This document shows positions 46,596 through 56,046 of a stretch of DNA of 64,000 bases, piece after piece (position 1 is the first letter of the stretch; the number at the start of each line of letters is the position of its first letter). The stretch lies in assembly GCA_019118525.1 (NCBI GenBank), contig DWYV01000015.1:18008-82007 (forward strand), in the 5' to 3' direction. The DNA comes from Candidatus Bariatricus faecipullorum. GTDB taxonomy: Bacteria; Bacillota; Clostridia; Lachnospirales; Lachnospiraceae. Position numbers and translations under genes: made by a program. Below the pieces are notes generated by a model. The model worked only from the letters and a program-made list of their open reading frames with translations, was not told the origin of the DNA and made no database searches.

Positions 46596-48872
46596 ATGAA
46601 CGAGCGCGCGATGCAGCGGCAGTTAAAACGCATGACTGCGGCAGTGATAATAACCGGTTTTCTTATTCTGGCAGGAGGCGGAATATTTTCAGCCTCTCTG
46701 GGGAATGTGCTGTCCAGTACTCTCCGCTCCCAGATGGAATCTGAAACCGAGGAATACCGCATCAGTATCAGCCGGCAGACAGAAGCGGATTTTCAGACTC
46801 TTCACACGCTGTCCAGTTTTCTGGAATTCAGCAATACCATGGACACGGAATCATTTGCCCGGGGGCTTTATGAATCCAATAATCACAATCGTTTTATCCG
46901 GATGGGTTACTTCCCTCTGGAAGGAGACGGAATCCGGGTTGTGCTGAACGGCTCCATTGAAACCGGTGTGTCCCCGGATTCCCTGCCTGACACCTTTCAG
47001 GAAACAGTCGCCAAAGCCTGGAACGGAGAAAGCGCCGTATCGGATTTTTATTACGATGAACTTCTGGAGGACACTATCATTGCCTATGCAGTTCCCGTCT
47101 ATCAGAACGGCAAACTGACTGGTGCCCTTGCCGCCAGCGACAGTATTTCTACCCTGGCTTCCATTCTGGATGATACCACCGTTTTGAACAGCCAGGGTTA
47201 TATTCACATGCTGGACGGGGATGGCCGTTTTCTTATCCGCTCCGAAAATATGGTTATCCGGAAGGAACTGGACTCCATTTTTGACAGCTCCTATATTGAG
47301 GAGGAGGAAAAAACGCGGATTCGCAGTGCCATGGGAAAAGGTCAGAACTGCTTCTCCCGTTTTCATTATGACGGTCAGGACTATCAGATTTATCTGGCGT
47401 CTCTTGGCATCCATGACTGGTACCTGCTCTGTGTCGAGACAGCTCAGCTTGCCAGCACACCGGTATACTCCCTGGTGACAGCCACCCGGATTACCTTTAT
47501 CGGTCTTCTGGCGCTGATGGTATTTCTTACCTTCTACGGCTACCGCCTTCTGCGGAAAAACAACCGCCAGCTTATCTCTCTGGCCTATTATGACACGCTC
47601 ACCGGCGCTTATAACTACAGCAGGTTTTCCCAGGAAATTGAGCCGGTTATCGGAAAGACGACCCGGTACAGTATCGTGGCGTTAAATATACGAAATTTTA
47701 AATTTATCAATGAAATCTTTGGCAGAAACCGGGCAGACCGTCTGCTCTGTCATATTTCCGAAGTGCTGGAAGACAGCCTGAGCGGAGAGGAAGCCTTCTG
47801 CCGGGACAGTTCTGATTTGTTTTTCCTGTTTCTTCTGGGAACCGACCGGAATGTTATCCGCCGCCGGCTTCAGCAAATTCAGGCCAGAGTGGCTCATATG
47901 ACCCTGTCCAGCCAGCGCAACAACTATCCCGCCCTGCTCTACTGCGGCGTGGCTGTCTGCATGGACACAGAGGAGCACCGGGATACAGTTTCCGAGATGG
48001 TTACCCATTCCCTCTTTGCTCTCCGCACGGCAAAGGATACTCCGGGAAACATCTGGTTCTACGACCAGGAACTTCACAAAACCGAAGAAATTGAAAACTA
48101 TGTGGAAAGCCATATGCAGCAGGCTCTGGACGACGGAGAGTTCTGCCTTTATCTTCAGCCTAAAATTCTTCTTCAGAACGGAAAACTGGGTGGGGCGGAG
48201 GCGCTGGTCCGCTGGATTCCTTCCGGACATTCCATGATTTATCCGGACCAGTTTATTCCTCTGTTTGAGCAGAACGGGTTCTGTGCCCGCCTGGATATGT
48301 ATATGATGGAGCAGGTGTGTATCCATCTGAGGAAATGGCACGACAGCGGCCTTCCCTTCCTTCCGGTTTCCGTCAATCAGTCCCGCCTTCTTTTCTTTGA
48401 GACCGGGTATGTAGAGTCACTCTGCGGGCTCGTAGAAAAATACCGGATTCCTCCGGAGATGATTACCCTGGAAATTATTGAAGGCCTTTCCATGGAAGAC
48501 CTGGACGCTCTGAACGAGCGAATCGGTGCGCTGCACGAAAAAGGCTTCCGAATCTCCATGGATGATTTCGGAAGCGGCTACTCTTCTTTGAACACACTGG
48601 GGAGTCTGGATATTGATGAACTGAAACTGGACCGCGGATTCCTGATGGAGATAACCAGCAACCGGCACCCCAATCAGAAAATTATTATGGAAGAAATCGT
48701 TTCCCTGAGCCGGAAGCTTCGTATTTCCACTGTAGTAGAAGGCGTGGAAACAGAGGAAAACGAAGCTTTTATCCGGTCCCTGGGCTGCGACTATGGGCAG
48801 GGCTATTATTACAGCCGGCCCGTCAGTGCGGAAGAGTTTCTTCAGACCTGGCTGAAAGGGAGGGAAGACTAA
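46596..48872 (+). CDS. Membrane dCache sensor with degenerate GGDEF and intact EAL domain
   Basis: 758 residues. Membrane helix 14-32, extracellular double-Cache sensor 45-290, helix 296-318, GGDEF-fold 328-490, EAL domain 500-755. The GGDEF signature is replaced by SSDLF at 405-409, so diguanylate cyclase activity is unlikely. EAL residues are present: E535-A-L, N594, E626, D656-D657, K677 and E715. Predicted to be a cyclic di-GMP phosphodiesterase controlled by an extracellular ligand. GTGAGGT precedes ATG 46596. Its stop overlaps the convergent nth gene by 4 bases. Confidence 0.93.
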   Translation: MNERAMQRQLKRMTAAVIITGFLILAGGGIFSASLGNVLSSTLRSQMESETEEYRISISRQTEADFQTLHTLSSFLEFSNTMDTESFARGLYESNNHNRFIRMGYFPLEGDGIRVVLNGSIETGVSPDSLPDTFQETVAKAWNGESAVSDFYYDELLEDTIIAYAVPVYQNGKLTGALAASDSISTLASILDDTTVLNSQGYIHMLDGDGRFLIRSENMVIRKELDSIFDSSYIEEEEKTRIRSAMGKGQNCFSRFHYDGQDYQIYLASLGIHDWYLLCVETAQLASTPVYSLVTATRITFIGLLALMVFLTFYGYRLLRKNNRQLISLAYYDTLTGAYNYSRFSQEIEPVIGKTTRYSIVALNIRNFKFINEIFGRNRADRLLCHISEVLEDSLSGEEAFCRDSSDLFFLFLLGTDRNVIRRRLQQIQARVAHMTLSSQRNNYPALLYCGVAVCMDTEEHRDTVSEMVTHSLFALRTAKDTPGNIWFYDQELHKTEEIENYVESHMQQALDDGEFCLYLQPKILLQNGKLGGAEALVRWIPSGHSMIYPDQFIPLFEQNGFCARLDMYMMEQVCIHLRKWHDSGLPFLPVSVNQSRLLFFETGYVESLCGLVEKYRIPPEMITLEIIEGLSMEDLDALNERIGALHEKGFRISMDDFGSGYSSLNTLGSLDIDELKLDRGFLMEITSNRHPNQKIIMEEIVSLSRKLRISTVVEGVETEENEAFIRSLGCDYGQGYYYSRPVSAEEFLQTWLKGRED

Positions 48873-49510
48873 TCTTCCACTCCCTTTTTCGGGCAGATAT
48901 CTTCCAGACAGCATCTGTCACAGTGAGGTTTCGTCCTTGCCGTGCAGATGTCCCGGCCGTGATATACCAGCCGGTGGCAGAAATCACTGCCCTCCTCCGG
49001 GGGAACCAGTTTCCACAGTGCCATCTCCACCTTCTTCGGTTCTTTTATGCTGTCCACCAGACCAATCCTGTTCACCAGGCGAATACAGTGTGTGTCTGTC
49101 ACAATCGCCGGTTTCCCAAAGACGTCCCCCATAATCAGGTTGGCGCTTTTTCGTCCTACACCAGGCAGCTTCAGCAGGGCATTAAAATCCTCCGGCACCT
49201 TTCCGTCGTATTTTTCTTTCAGTATTTTCATGCAGGCACTGATATCCCGGGCCTTGCTTTTTCCCAGGCCACAGGGACGCACGATTTCTTCAATGTCCGC
49301 CACATCTGCTTCTGCCAGGGCATTCACGTCCGGATATTTTTCATAGAGCTTTTCCACCACTACATTGACTCTGGCGTCCGTACACTGAGCTGCCAGGCGG
49401 ACGCTGACAAGCAGTTTCCAGGCCTGGTCATAGTCCAGTGTGCAGCCCGCGTCGGGATATTCCTTTTTCAGTCTTTCAATTACCTCTTTTGTACGCTGTT
49501 TTTTTGTCAT
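48869..49510 (-). CDS. nth: Endonuclease III
   Basis: 213 residues. Helix-hairpin-helix LPGVGRKSANLI with catalytic Lys, catalytic Asp in VTDTHCIRLVNRIGL, and four C-terminal cysteines for a 4Fe-4S cluster. The spacing is C-X7-C-X2-C-X5-C, one residue longer in the first interval than the usual X6. Removes oxidised pyrimidines. Start at ATG 49510 with AGGAAGAGAG; seven further upstream codons are open. Confidence 0.95.
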   Translation of the reverse strand: MTKKQRTKEVIERLKKEYPDAGCTLDYDQAWKLLVSVRLAAQCTDARVNVVVEKLYEKYPDVNALAEADVADIEEIVRPCGLGKSKARDISACMKILKEKYDGKVPEDFNALLKLPGVGRKSANLIMGDVFGKPAIVTDTHCIRLVNRIGLVDSIKEPKKVEMALWKLVPPEEGSDFCHRLVYHGRDICTARTKPHCDRCCLEDICPKKGVED

Positions 49511-49540
49511 TTCTCTCTTCCTGTCCGGCACAGTCCGACA

Positions 49541-50374
49541 TTATTTTTCTTTTCTCATACTGCTTACGATTCCGGTTACCAGTTTTTCAAAGGAATCCTT
49601 TACCTTGTCTGCCGTTTCCTGAACTTCCTCGTGACTCAGCGGCTGATTCTGGATACCGGCGGCCATGTTGGTAATGCAGGAGATTCCGCACACCCGCATT
49701 CCCATGTGTCTTGCGGCGATTGCCTCGCACACTGTGCTCATACCGGCCGCGTCTGCTCCGAGCGTCCGCATCATCCGGATTTCTGCCGGCGTCTCATAGG
49801 CCGGTCCCGGGCACTGGATGTAAACGCCCTCCCGCAGGGAAATGTCCAGCTCCCGGGCCTGATTTCTGGCCAGCTCGCAAAGCTTTGTATCATAGACATG
49901 ACTCATATCCGGGAAACGTACGCCCAGCTCATCCAGGTTGGGTCCGCGCAGGGGACTCGGCACGGCTGTGGAGATATGGTCCGTAATCAGCATCAAATCT
50001 CCCGGCTGGAAATCCAGACAGATTCCCCCAGCTGCGTTGGTAAGAAGCAGATCCTTTGCTCCCAGCAGTCCCATTACCCGTATGGGAAGCACGACTTCCT
50101 GCATTTCGTATCCCTCGTAATAATGAACCCTGCCTTTCATCAGCACTACCGGCACCTGGTTCACGTAGCCAAACAGGAACCGTCCGTCATGTCCTTCCAC
50201 TGTAGATACCGGGAACCCGTCCAGTTCACTGTAGGGTACCTCGCATACAGTGTCCATGTTACGGGCATATTCCCCCAGGCCGGAACCGAGCACCACTGCC
50301 ACTTCCGGCTGAAAATCCGTTCTCTCCCGAATCTGCTCCACACAGTGCTTTAGTCTGTCACTCATTCTGTCCAT
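49541..50374 (-). CDS. punA: Purine-nucleoside phosphorylase (PNP type I)
   Basis: 277 residues, trimeric PNP family: VLGSGLG near residue 28, MKGRVHYYEGY with phosphate-binding His and Tyr, TNAAGGI, GPAYETPAEIRM and GMSTVCEAI. Phosphorolysis of inosine and guanosine in purine salvage. Several ATGs follow AGGAGG; 50374 gives a 9-base spacing. The open frame runs further upstream to 50479 into the neighbouring gene. Follows the FMN reductase gene by 34 bases. Confidence 0.94.
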   Translation of the reverse strand: MDRMSDRLKHCVEQIRERTDFQPEVAVVLGSGLGEYARNMDTVCEVPYSELDGFPVSTVEGHDGRFLFGYVNQVPVVLMKGRVHYYEGYEMQEVVLPIRVMGLLGAKDLLLTNAAGGICLDFQPGDLMLITDHISTAVPSPLRGPNLDELGVRFPDMSHVYDTKLCELARNQARELDISLREGVYIQCPGPAYETPAEIRMMRTLGADAAGMSTVCEAIAARHMGMRVCGISCITNMAAGIQNQPLSHEEVQETADKVKDSFEKLVTGIVSSMRKEK

Positions 50375-50408
50375 ATGCTCCATCCTCCTTGTTCTCTGCT
50401 GTTTTCGC

Positions 50409-51026
50409 CTAGCGTATAAAATTCGTATGCTGTGCCGGTTCTTTTTCCGGCAGGCCGTAGGTCTCTTTTCCCAGTGCAATGCTCTTCATAAGGAAGCTCA
50501 TGTTCCGGGCCAGGGTCCGCATGGTCTGCAGGCCCTCTGAATCCTGAGCAGCCTCCCCCGGTTCCCGGCCATGGATACTGTTCCAGTACTGGCTGGAGGC
50601 CACGGGCATGCCACAGATAGTGAAATACTTGTTCAGCTCGTCAAACGTGGCAGAAAGGCCGCCTCTTCTGGCCGCCACCACGGATGCACCCACCTTCATG
50701 GTCTTGTCAAACCGTGTGCTGTAAAACAGCCGGTCCAGAAAGGCAATCAGGGTCGCGTTGGCGGAAGCATAATAGACGGGACTTGCCACTACCAGGCCGT
50801 CGCATGCTTCAAATTTCGGCGCCACTTCATTTACCATATCCTGGAAGACACACTTTCCTTTTTCAAAGCAGGAATGACAGGCAATACAGCCCCGGATATC
50901 CTGGTTTCCCACCTGGACTATCTCAGACTCAATGCCCTCCTTTTCGAAAACCTGCTCCATCTCATGAAGGGCAGTCCAGGTATTCCCCTTTGCATGAGGG
51001 CTTCCGTTAATCATCAGCACTTTCAT
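50409..51026 (-). CDS. Flavodoxin-like NAD(P)H-dependent FMN reductase
   Basis: 205 residues, flavodoxin fold with MINGSPHAKGNTWTAL for FMN phosphate binding and VVASPVYYASANATLIAFLD. Two close Cys motifs, GCIACHSCFEKGKC (about 48-61), are typical of the iron-sulfur-flavoprotein-like and IscR-neighbour oxidoreductases and might be redox active. Follows the flavin reductase gene by 23 bases; both may serve in redox stress. Confidence 0.88.
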   Translation of the reverse strand: MKVLMINGSPHAKGNTWTALHEMEQVFEKEGIESEIVQVGNQDIRGCIACHSCFEKGKCVFQDMVNEVAPKFEACDGLVVASPVYYASANATLIAFLDRLFYSTRFDKTMKVGASVVAARRGGLSATFDELNKYFTICGMPVASSQYWNSIHGREPGEAAQDSEGLQTMRTLARNMSFLMKSIALGKETYGLPEKEPAQHTNFIR

Positions 51027-51049
51027 ACCTTACTTACACTCCTTTTTGT

Positions 51050-51610
51050 TTATTTCAGTTTCATACCGTCCTGGAAGGCATTTCCCACCTTTTCTCCCAG
51101 AACCAGATAATCATTATTTACCGGGTCAAAGGTAATGGGGCGCAGTTTTGCGGGAGAGATTTTCCCACTCTCATCCAGCACGCTTTCCTCTGCGCATACA
51201 TTGACGATTTTCCCGACCATGCGGCAGCTTTCCTCATCATAGCTTACCAGTTCACATTCCAGGGCCATGGGGAACTCGTCAATCAGCGGCGCGTCCACAA
51301 AGCTGCTCTTTGTCGTGTGAAGGCCGGCCTTCTCCAGCTTGTCCGTCACATCATTTCCGGAAACCACTCCCAGGTAATCCGCCTCCGTCACATGGGCCGC
51401 GTCCGCCATACTTACGGTAAATGCTTTTCTCTCCAGGATATTTTTTGTAGTCTTGTGTCCGGCGCTTAAGCACATGGAAATCTGGTCGGACTCTGAGATT
51501 CCTCCCCAGGCCGCATTCATGGCGTCCGGATTTCCTTCTTTATCATATGTAGCAATAATCAGCACCGGCTGCGGGTACATATACGGCTTTGCTCCAAAAT
51601 TCTTTCTCAT
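51050..51610 (-). CDS. Flavin reductase family protein (FMN-binding split barrel)
   Basis: 186 residues. Begins with PQPVLIIATYDKEGNPDAMN and AAWGGISESDQISMCLS; the pattern of a flavoredoxin/flavin-reductase domain with bound FMN. Substrate unknown. First gene of a possible operon with the FMN reductase and punA. A palindrome overlapping its promoter lies upstream. Confidence 0.88.
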   Translation of the reverse strand: MRKNFGAKPYMYPQPVLIIATYDKEGNPDAMNAAWGGISESDQISMCLSAGHKTTKNILERKAFTVSMADAAHVTEADYLGVVSGNDVTDKLEKAGLHTTKSSFVDAPLIDEFPMALECELVSYDEESCRMVGKIVNVCAEESVLDESGKISPAKLRPITFDPVNNDYLVLGEKVGNAFQDGMKLK

Positions 51611-51648
51611 GTAAAATTCCTCCTGTCTGTGAAAAGATTTCTCTCTAT

Positions 51649-51679
51649 ATTATATTGACCGGCAGTGGCTGCCGGTCAA
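51649..51679 (-). promoter_or_regulatory. Promoter/operator with an 11-bp palindrome
   Basis: TTGACCGGCAG and CTGCCGGTCAA (51655-51679) form a perfect 11-bp dyad about a TGG centre. On the minus strand its first hexamer TTGACC could serve as a -35 with TATAAT at 51649-51654 after a 19-base spacer, so the dyad fills the spacer of the flavin-reductase promoter. It could alternatively be the terminator of the pot operon, though the trailing sequence TATAATATAG is poor for that. Confidence 0.5.
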
Positions 51680-51719
51680 TAGATAAAATCTAAAAACTTT
51701 ATTAAATCTTTCCGCCTCA

Positions 51720-53615
51720 TCAGTTGGCATTGCTGGCCGCAATTTTTACCCGGCTCCACAAATCGCTGATAATCTGCTTGGTTGTGGCGTTATAGACAAA
51801 GACCTCGTCGTTTTCGTTATCGGTCCGGGGGATATAGGCATTGATGCCTTCATAGTCTCCGCCCTCGCCGGAAAGCACGTCCATAACCTCCTGGTTTGCA
51901 GAGGTATACCCTACATAGCTGGAGTTGTCATAGGCCCCGTCGTAGTCACTGGCGAAGTTGATAAAGGCATGGGCCAGTTCCGGATTCTCCGCATTTTTCG
52001 GAATCACCATGGCGTCGGACCACAGGTTCGTGCCGGTCTCCGGCATGTAGTAACCCATGTCCTCATTCTCGGCCATTACGTACGTGGCGTCGCCAGAATA
52101 AATCAGTCCCAGCGCTTTTCTTCCCTGGGCCATGTTGTCGATAATCTCATCCGTTACGATTTCCGTGTCCATGGTTTCCACACACTGCACCAGCCACTGA
52201 TAGGCCTCCTGCAGTTCTCCCTCGTCCTCGGTGTTCATGGAATACCCGAGCGCTTTCAGGGCCATCATGAAGGAATCCCTCTCGGAGTCATATAGGTAGA
52301 CGTCCCCTTTGTATTTTTCATCCAGGAAGATATTGTAGCCTTCCCGCTCCAGGTCCTCAATGTCCACCTTGGTTTTGTCGTATACAATTCCCACGGTTCC
52401 CCAGAAATAAGGTACGGAGTAATCATTATTCGGGTCATAAGGCAGACCTTTTACCGCATCTGACAGCTTGTCCATGCAGTCCAGTTTCGACTTGTCCAGT
52501 TTCTGAAGCAGATCCTCCTCAATCAGACGCTGTATCATGTAGTCGCTGGGCACCAGAAGATCGTAGGACTCCCCGTTTGCCACCTTGATGTACATCTGCT
52601 CGTTGGAGTCGAAGTTTTCCATCACGACCGTGGCCCCGGTTTCCTCCTCGAAATCTCCGATGATATTTTCGCCGGTATATTCTCCCCAGTTATAAATATG
52701 CAGAGTCTGGCCTTCGTATGGACGGTCGCCTCCTCCTGCGCCCCGCAGGTTCAGGGAAATTACCAGCACCACCACAGCCATGCAGACCGTCACGACCGGC
52801 ACCAGTCCGCGCCGTTTGCCAATCGTTTCCTTTGTTCCCCTCTTTGCCGTAATCAGGGGAACCACGTTAATCAGTACCAGAATGATGGTAATAATCACTA
52901 CCACCAGGGTGGAAACCGCATTGATACTGGGGTTCACCCTCTTGCTCATGGTGTAGACCACAATACTTAAGTTCTTCACACCCCGTCCGGTGACAAAGTA
53001 GGAAATAATAAAATCATCCACGGACATGGTAAAGGCAATCAGGGCTCCGGATACGATTCCCGGCGTAATCTGGGGCACGATAACCTTCGTCAGCGCCCGC
53101 CAGGGCGTCGCTCCCAGGTCCATGGCCGCATCCGCCAGATTGGGATCCAGGGACCGGATTTTCGGCATAACCGAGAGAATGACATAGGGGATACAGAATG
53201 CAATATGCGCCAGCAGCATGGTCATGTATCCCTTCTCCACCCGGAAGGTGATAAACAGCAGCATCAGTCCGATGGCCGTTACAATCTCCGGGTTCATCAT
53301 GGGCAGGTTGTTGACCTGTTCCATAATATTCCGGATGATTTTTCTGGATTTGCTCAGTCCGATGGCCGTAATCGTACCCACTACCGTGGATACAAAGGTG
53401 GCAAGTACCGCCACACTGAACGTCGTATAAAGCGCTTCCATCATATCGCCGGATTCCATCATGTGCTGATACCAGCGCAGGGAAAACCCGGTAAAGCTGG
53501 TCAGGGATTTCCCTTCATTAAAGGAAAATACCACCATGTACACAATCGGCAGGTAGAAAAAGGCGATGGCCAGAATCATCAGAAGCTTTCCAAAAGGACG
53601 TTTCTTTTCTCTCAT
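51720..53615 (-). CDS. potC-potD: Polyamine ABC transporter PotC-PotD fusion
   Basis: 631 residues. Residues 1-258 are a PotC permease with six membrane helices and the EAA loop DLGATPWRALTKVIVPQITPGI (167-188). A basic cytosolic link and a seventh helix (271-290) put residues from about 300 outside, where a PotD-type binding protein follows (LHIYNWGEYTGENI, VPSDYMIQRLI, YFWGTVGIVYDKTKV, IPKNAENPELAHAFINF). The binding protein is thus tethered through the permease. ATG 53615 overlaps the potB stop (ATGA). The longer open frame upstream lies inside potB. Confidence 0.94.
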   Translation of the reverse strand: MREKKRPFGKLLMILAIAFFYLPIVYMVVFSFNEGKSLTSFTGFSLRWYQHMMESGDMMEALYTTFSVAVLATFVSTVVGTITAIGLSKSRKIIRNIMEQVNNLPMMNPEIVTAIGLMLLFITFRVEKGYMTMLLAHIAFCIPYVILSVMPKIRSLDPNLADAAMDLGATPWRALTKVIVPQITPGIVSGALIAFTMSVDDFIISYFVTGRGVKNLSIVVYTMSKRVNPSINAVSTLVVVIITIILVLINVVPLITAKRGTKETIGKRRGLVPVVTVCMAVVVLVISLNLRGAGGGDRPYEGQTLHIYNWGEYTGENIIGDFEEETGATVVMENFDSNEQMYIKVANGESYDLLVPSDYMIQRLIEEDLLQKLDKSKLDCMDKLSDAVKGLPYDPNNDYSVPYFWGTVGIVYDKTKVDIEDLEREGYNIFLDEKYKGDVYLYDSERDSFMMALKALGYSMNTEDEGELQEAYQWLVQCVETMDTEIVTDEIIDNMAQGRKALGLIYSGDATYVMAENEDMGYYMPETGTNLWSDAMVIPKNAENPELAHAFINFASDYDGAYDNSSYVGYTSANQEVMDVLSGEGGDYEGINAYIPRTDNENDEVFVYNATTKQIISDLWSRVKIAASNAN

Positions 53616-54454
53616 TCCTCTGCCCCCTTTCCTCCCTGGTTGTGAATCTCGATTTTGCGCACGGCCATCATCAGCAGCATCATAATGACTGCCATAATCA
53701 TGGAAATGGCGCTTCCGAAGTTCCACTCACCTACGGTAATAAACTGATTTTCAATCATATTTCCAATCAGGAAATACTGTCCGCCTCCCAGCAGCTTGGG
53801 TATGAAAAAGGAGCTTACTGCCGGCAGGAACACCAGGGTAATGCCGTTGATGACTCCCGGAAGGGAGAGCGGCAGGGTTACCCTGCGAAACGTCTGAACC
53901 GGGGACGCGCCCAGGTCCGCACTGGCCTCCAGAAGGGAATGATCCATCTTGCTTAAAGACGTCTGAATCTGGAGAATCATAAACGGCAGGAAATTATATA
54001 CCATGCCGAGAAGTACTGAGCCTTCTGTGTAAAGAAGTTCCACATCTCCCAGTCCAATCAGGCCAAGCAGCCGCTGAATGATGCCGCCCTCGCTCAGAAG
54101 GCCAATCCAGGCGTACGTACGCACCAGCATGTTTATCCACATGGGCAGGGTGACGCACAGAATCAGAATATTCTGTACCTTCTCCCGGCTCCGGGCGATG
54201 TAATACGCAATCGGATAGCCGAGAAGCAGGCAGATAATGGTTGTCTTTACTGCAATTACAAGGGAACGCCACAGGATTAACAGAAAATCCGGGTCGGTGA
54301 AAAAGGTAATGTAGTGTTCCAGTGTAAAGGAAAAGGGAATGATGCTGTTCCCCTGCTCCATAAAGGAATAGAGGGCAATCAGTCCCATGGGCAGCACCAG
54401 CATCAGTACGGCCCAGATGATATAAGGGATTGCCAGCTGGGAAAACCGTTTCAT
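53612..54454 (-). CDS. potB: Polyamine ABC transporter permease PotB
   Basis: 280 residues, six membrane helices, EAA loop DLGASPVQTFRRVTLPLSLPGV. Pairs with the PotC half of the downstream fusion to form the membrane channel. Its ATG directly follows the potA stop (TAAATG). Confidence 0.94.
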   Translation of the reverse strand: MKRFSQLAIPYIIWAVLMLVLPMGLIALYSFMEQGNSIIPFSFTLEHYITFFTDPDFLLILWRSLVIAVKTTIICLLLGYPIAYYIARSREKVQNILILCVTLPMWINMLVRTYAWIGLLSEGGIIQRLLGLIGLGDVELLYTEGSVLLGMVYNFLPFMILQIQTSLSKMDHSLLEASADLGASPVQTFRRVTLPLSLPGVINGITLVFLPAVSSFFIPKLLGGGQYFLIGNMIENQFITVGEWNFGSAISMIMAVIMMLLMMAVRKIEIHNQGGKGAEE

Positions 54455-56032
54455 TTAGTATACCCCCCTGGACATGACATGGATGTCTTCCGGGAAAAAC
54501 GTCAGACCGACCTCCTGACCTTCTTCCGTGTAATCCGTCGTATGAATCTTGAATTCCCGTCCGGTTGTGGAGAAGGTAATCGGATACACGCCTTCCTTTA
54601 TGTCCGCCGGGTCAAAATCATAATCCACGCTGATGTCCACGCTCTCATTTTCATCGCTTAACTTCCATCCCTGGGCTCCTGCCCATGTCTTCAAATCCGT
54701 ATCCAGCGCCTGGGACTCGGTAATCTCATCCACAGACTTCATAAAATTAAAGGCCATAACTGCTTCGTTGGCTTTTTCGTTCTTTACAAAGGGCTGGTCC
54801 ACCACATAGATGGTCCGCTCGATGCTGGTTCCGTTTGAAGTGGAGAATACCACCGGATACTGGCCTTCTTCTTTGGAAAGATCATATTCTACCTTTGCGA
54901 TGGAGATAAATTCGTCGCTTTCCGGATCCCAGGCCTGGGCATTGGAAAGCGCGATGATTTCTTTATCGTCCAGGCTCTCCACGTCATCGATATCCACATA
55001 GATATTTCCCGCGCTGATTTTTTCCTTTCCGTCCCCGCTGGTCACATCCTGCTCCTTGCCCACCCGCATATTCACAGTTACGCTGGTTCCGGGCACGGTC
55101 TCCACCATAATCTCATAGTGCACGCCTTTAAACAGAACGCTGAGCACCTCTCCGGTGAGCTTTCCGTTCTTTACGTCCACAATGTCAATATCCTCGGGAC
55201 GGATAACCACGTCCACCGGCTCGTTTTCCCGGAAACCGAAATCCACGCAGTCAAAGGTCAGGTCGTCAAAACGGACCTTGTAATCTTCCAGCATGACCCC
55301 GGGAATAATGTTGCTCTCTCCGATAAAGTTGGCCACAAACCGGCTGGCAGGTTCGTTGTAGATGTCTTCCGGAGTCCCCACCTGGAGGATTTCTCCGTTG
55401 TTCATAACTACAATCTTGTCGGACATGGTCAGAGCCTCCTCCTGGTCATGAGTGACAAAGATAAAGGTAATTCCGACCTCCTGCTGAATCCGCTTCAGCT
55501 CATACTGCATCTCCTTGCGCAGCTTCAGATCCAGGGCCGCCAGAGGTTCATCCAGCAGCAGCACCTTCGGCTCGTTTACCAGAGCCCGGGCAATGGCCAC
55601 CCGCTGCTGCTGACCGCCGGACAGCAGGGTGGTATTTTTATCCTCATATCCTTCCAGCCCGATGAGCTTCAGCATCTTCATGACCTTCTGGTCGATGACG
55701 TCCTTGCTCATCTTTTTAATTTTCAGGCCGAAAGCAATATTTTCATAAACACTCAGGTGAGGAAACAGGGCATACTTCTGAAATACCGTATTCAGTTCCC
55801 GCTCATAAGGCGGCTTTTTACTGATTTCCTCTCCGTCAAAAATCACTTTCCCCTCATCCGCATCCAGAAATCCTCCCAGAATTCTGAGCAGGGTAGTCTT
55901 TCCGCACCCGCTGGGTCCCAGCAGAGTTACAAACTCGTTCTCATAGATGTCCAGATTGATGCCTTTCAGCACAATCTGTCCGTCAAAGTTCTTTACGATG
56001 TCCCGGAACTCTATCAGCTTCTTCTCTTCCAT
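54455..56032 (-). CDS. potA: Polyamine ABC transporter ATPase PotA with a two-repeat Ig-like insertion in the TOBE domain
   Basis: 525 residues; PotA is normally about 350-370. Residues 1-240 are a normal ATPase: Walker [10 protein letters not shown] (39-47), signature LSGGQQQR (137-144), Walker B VLLLDEP (157-163), H-loop His195. TOBE strands begin at about 244-310 ([21 protein letters not shown]) and resume at 494-520 ([23 protein letters not shown]). Between them, about 311-493 hold two similar units ending in [19 protein letters not shown] and [15 protein letters not shown], with shared AQAW/AQGW motifs, as in bacterial Ig-like surface domains. The insert is cytosolic by topology. AAGGAGAG precedes the ATG. 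Confidence 0.93.
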   Translation of the reverse strand: MEEKKLIEFRDIVKNFDGQIVLKGINLDIYENEFVTLLGPSGCGKTTLLRILGGFLDADEGKVIFDGEEISKKPPYERELNTVFQKYALFPHLSVYENIAFGLKIKKMSKDVIDQKVMKMLKLIGLEGYEDKNTTLLSGGQQQRVAIARALVNEPKVLLLDEPLAALDLKLRKEMQYELKRIQQEVGITFIFVTHDQEEALTMSDKIVVMNNGEILQVGTPEDIYNEPASRFVANFIGESNIIPGVMLEDYKVRFDDLTFDCVDFGFRENEPVDVVIRPEDIDIVDVKNGKLTGEVLSVLFKGVHYEIMVETVPGTSVTVNMRVGKEQDVTSGDGKEKISAGNIYVDIDDVESLDDKEIIALSNAQAWDPESDEFISIAKVEYDLSKEEGQYPVVFSTSNGTSIERTIYVVDQPFVKNEKANEAVMAFNFMKSVDEITESQALDTDLKTWAGAQGWKLSDENESVDISVDYDFDPADIKEGVYPITFSTTGREFKIHTTDYTEEGQEVGLTFFPEDIHVMSRGVY

Positions 56033-56046
56033 CGTTACTCTCCTTC

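Noticed and set aside
53616..53726. N-terminal extension of the PotC-PotD fusion
   Set aside because: Lies inside potB in another frame and has no hydrophobic or conserved pattern; ATG 53615 overlaps the potB stop as in coupled genes.
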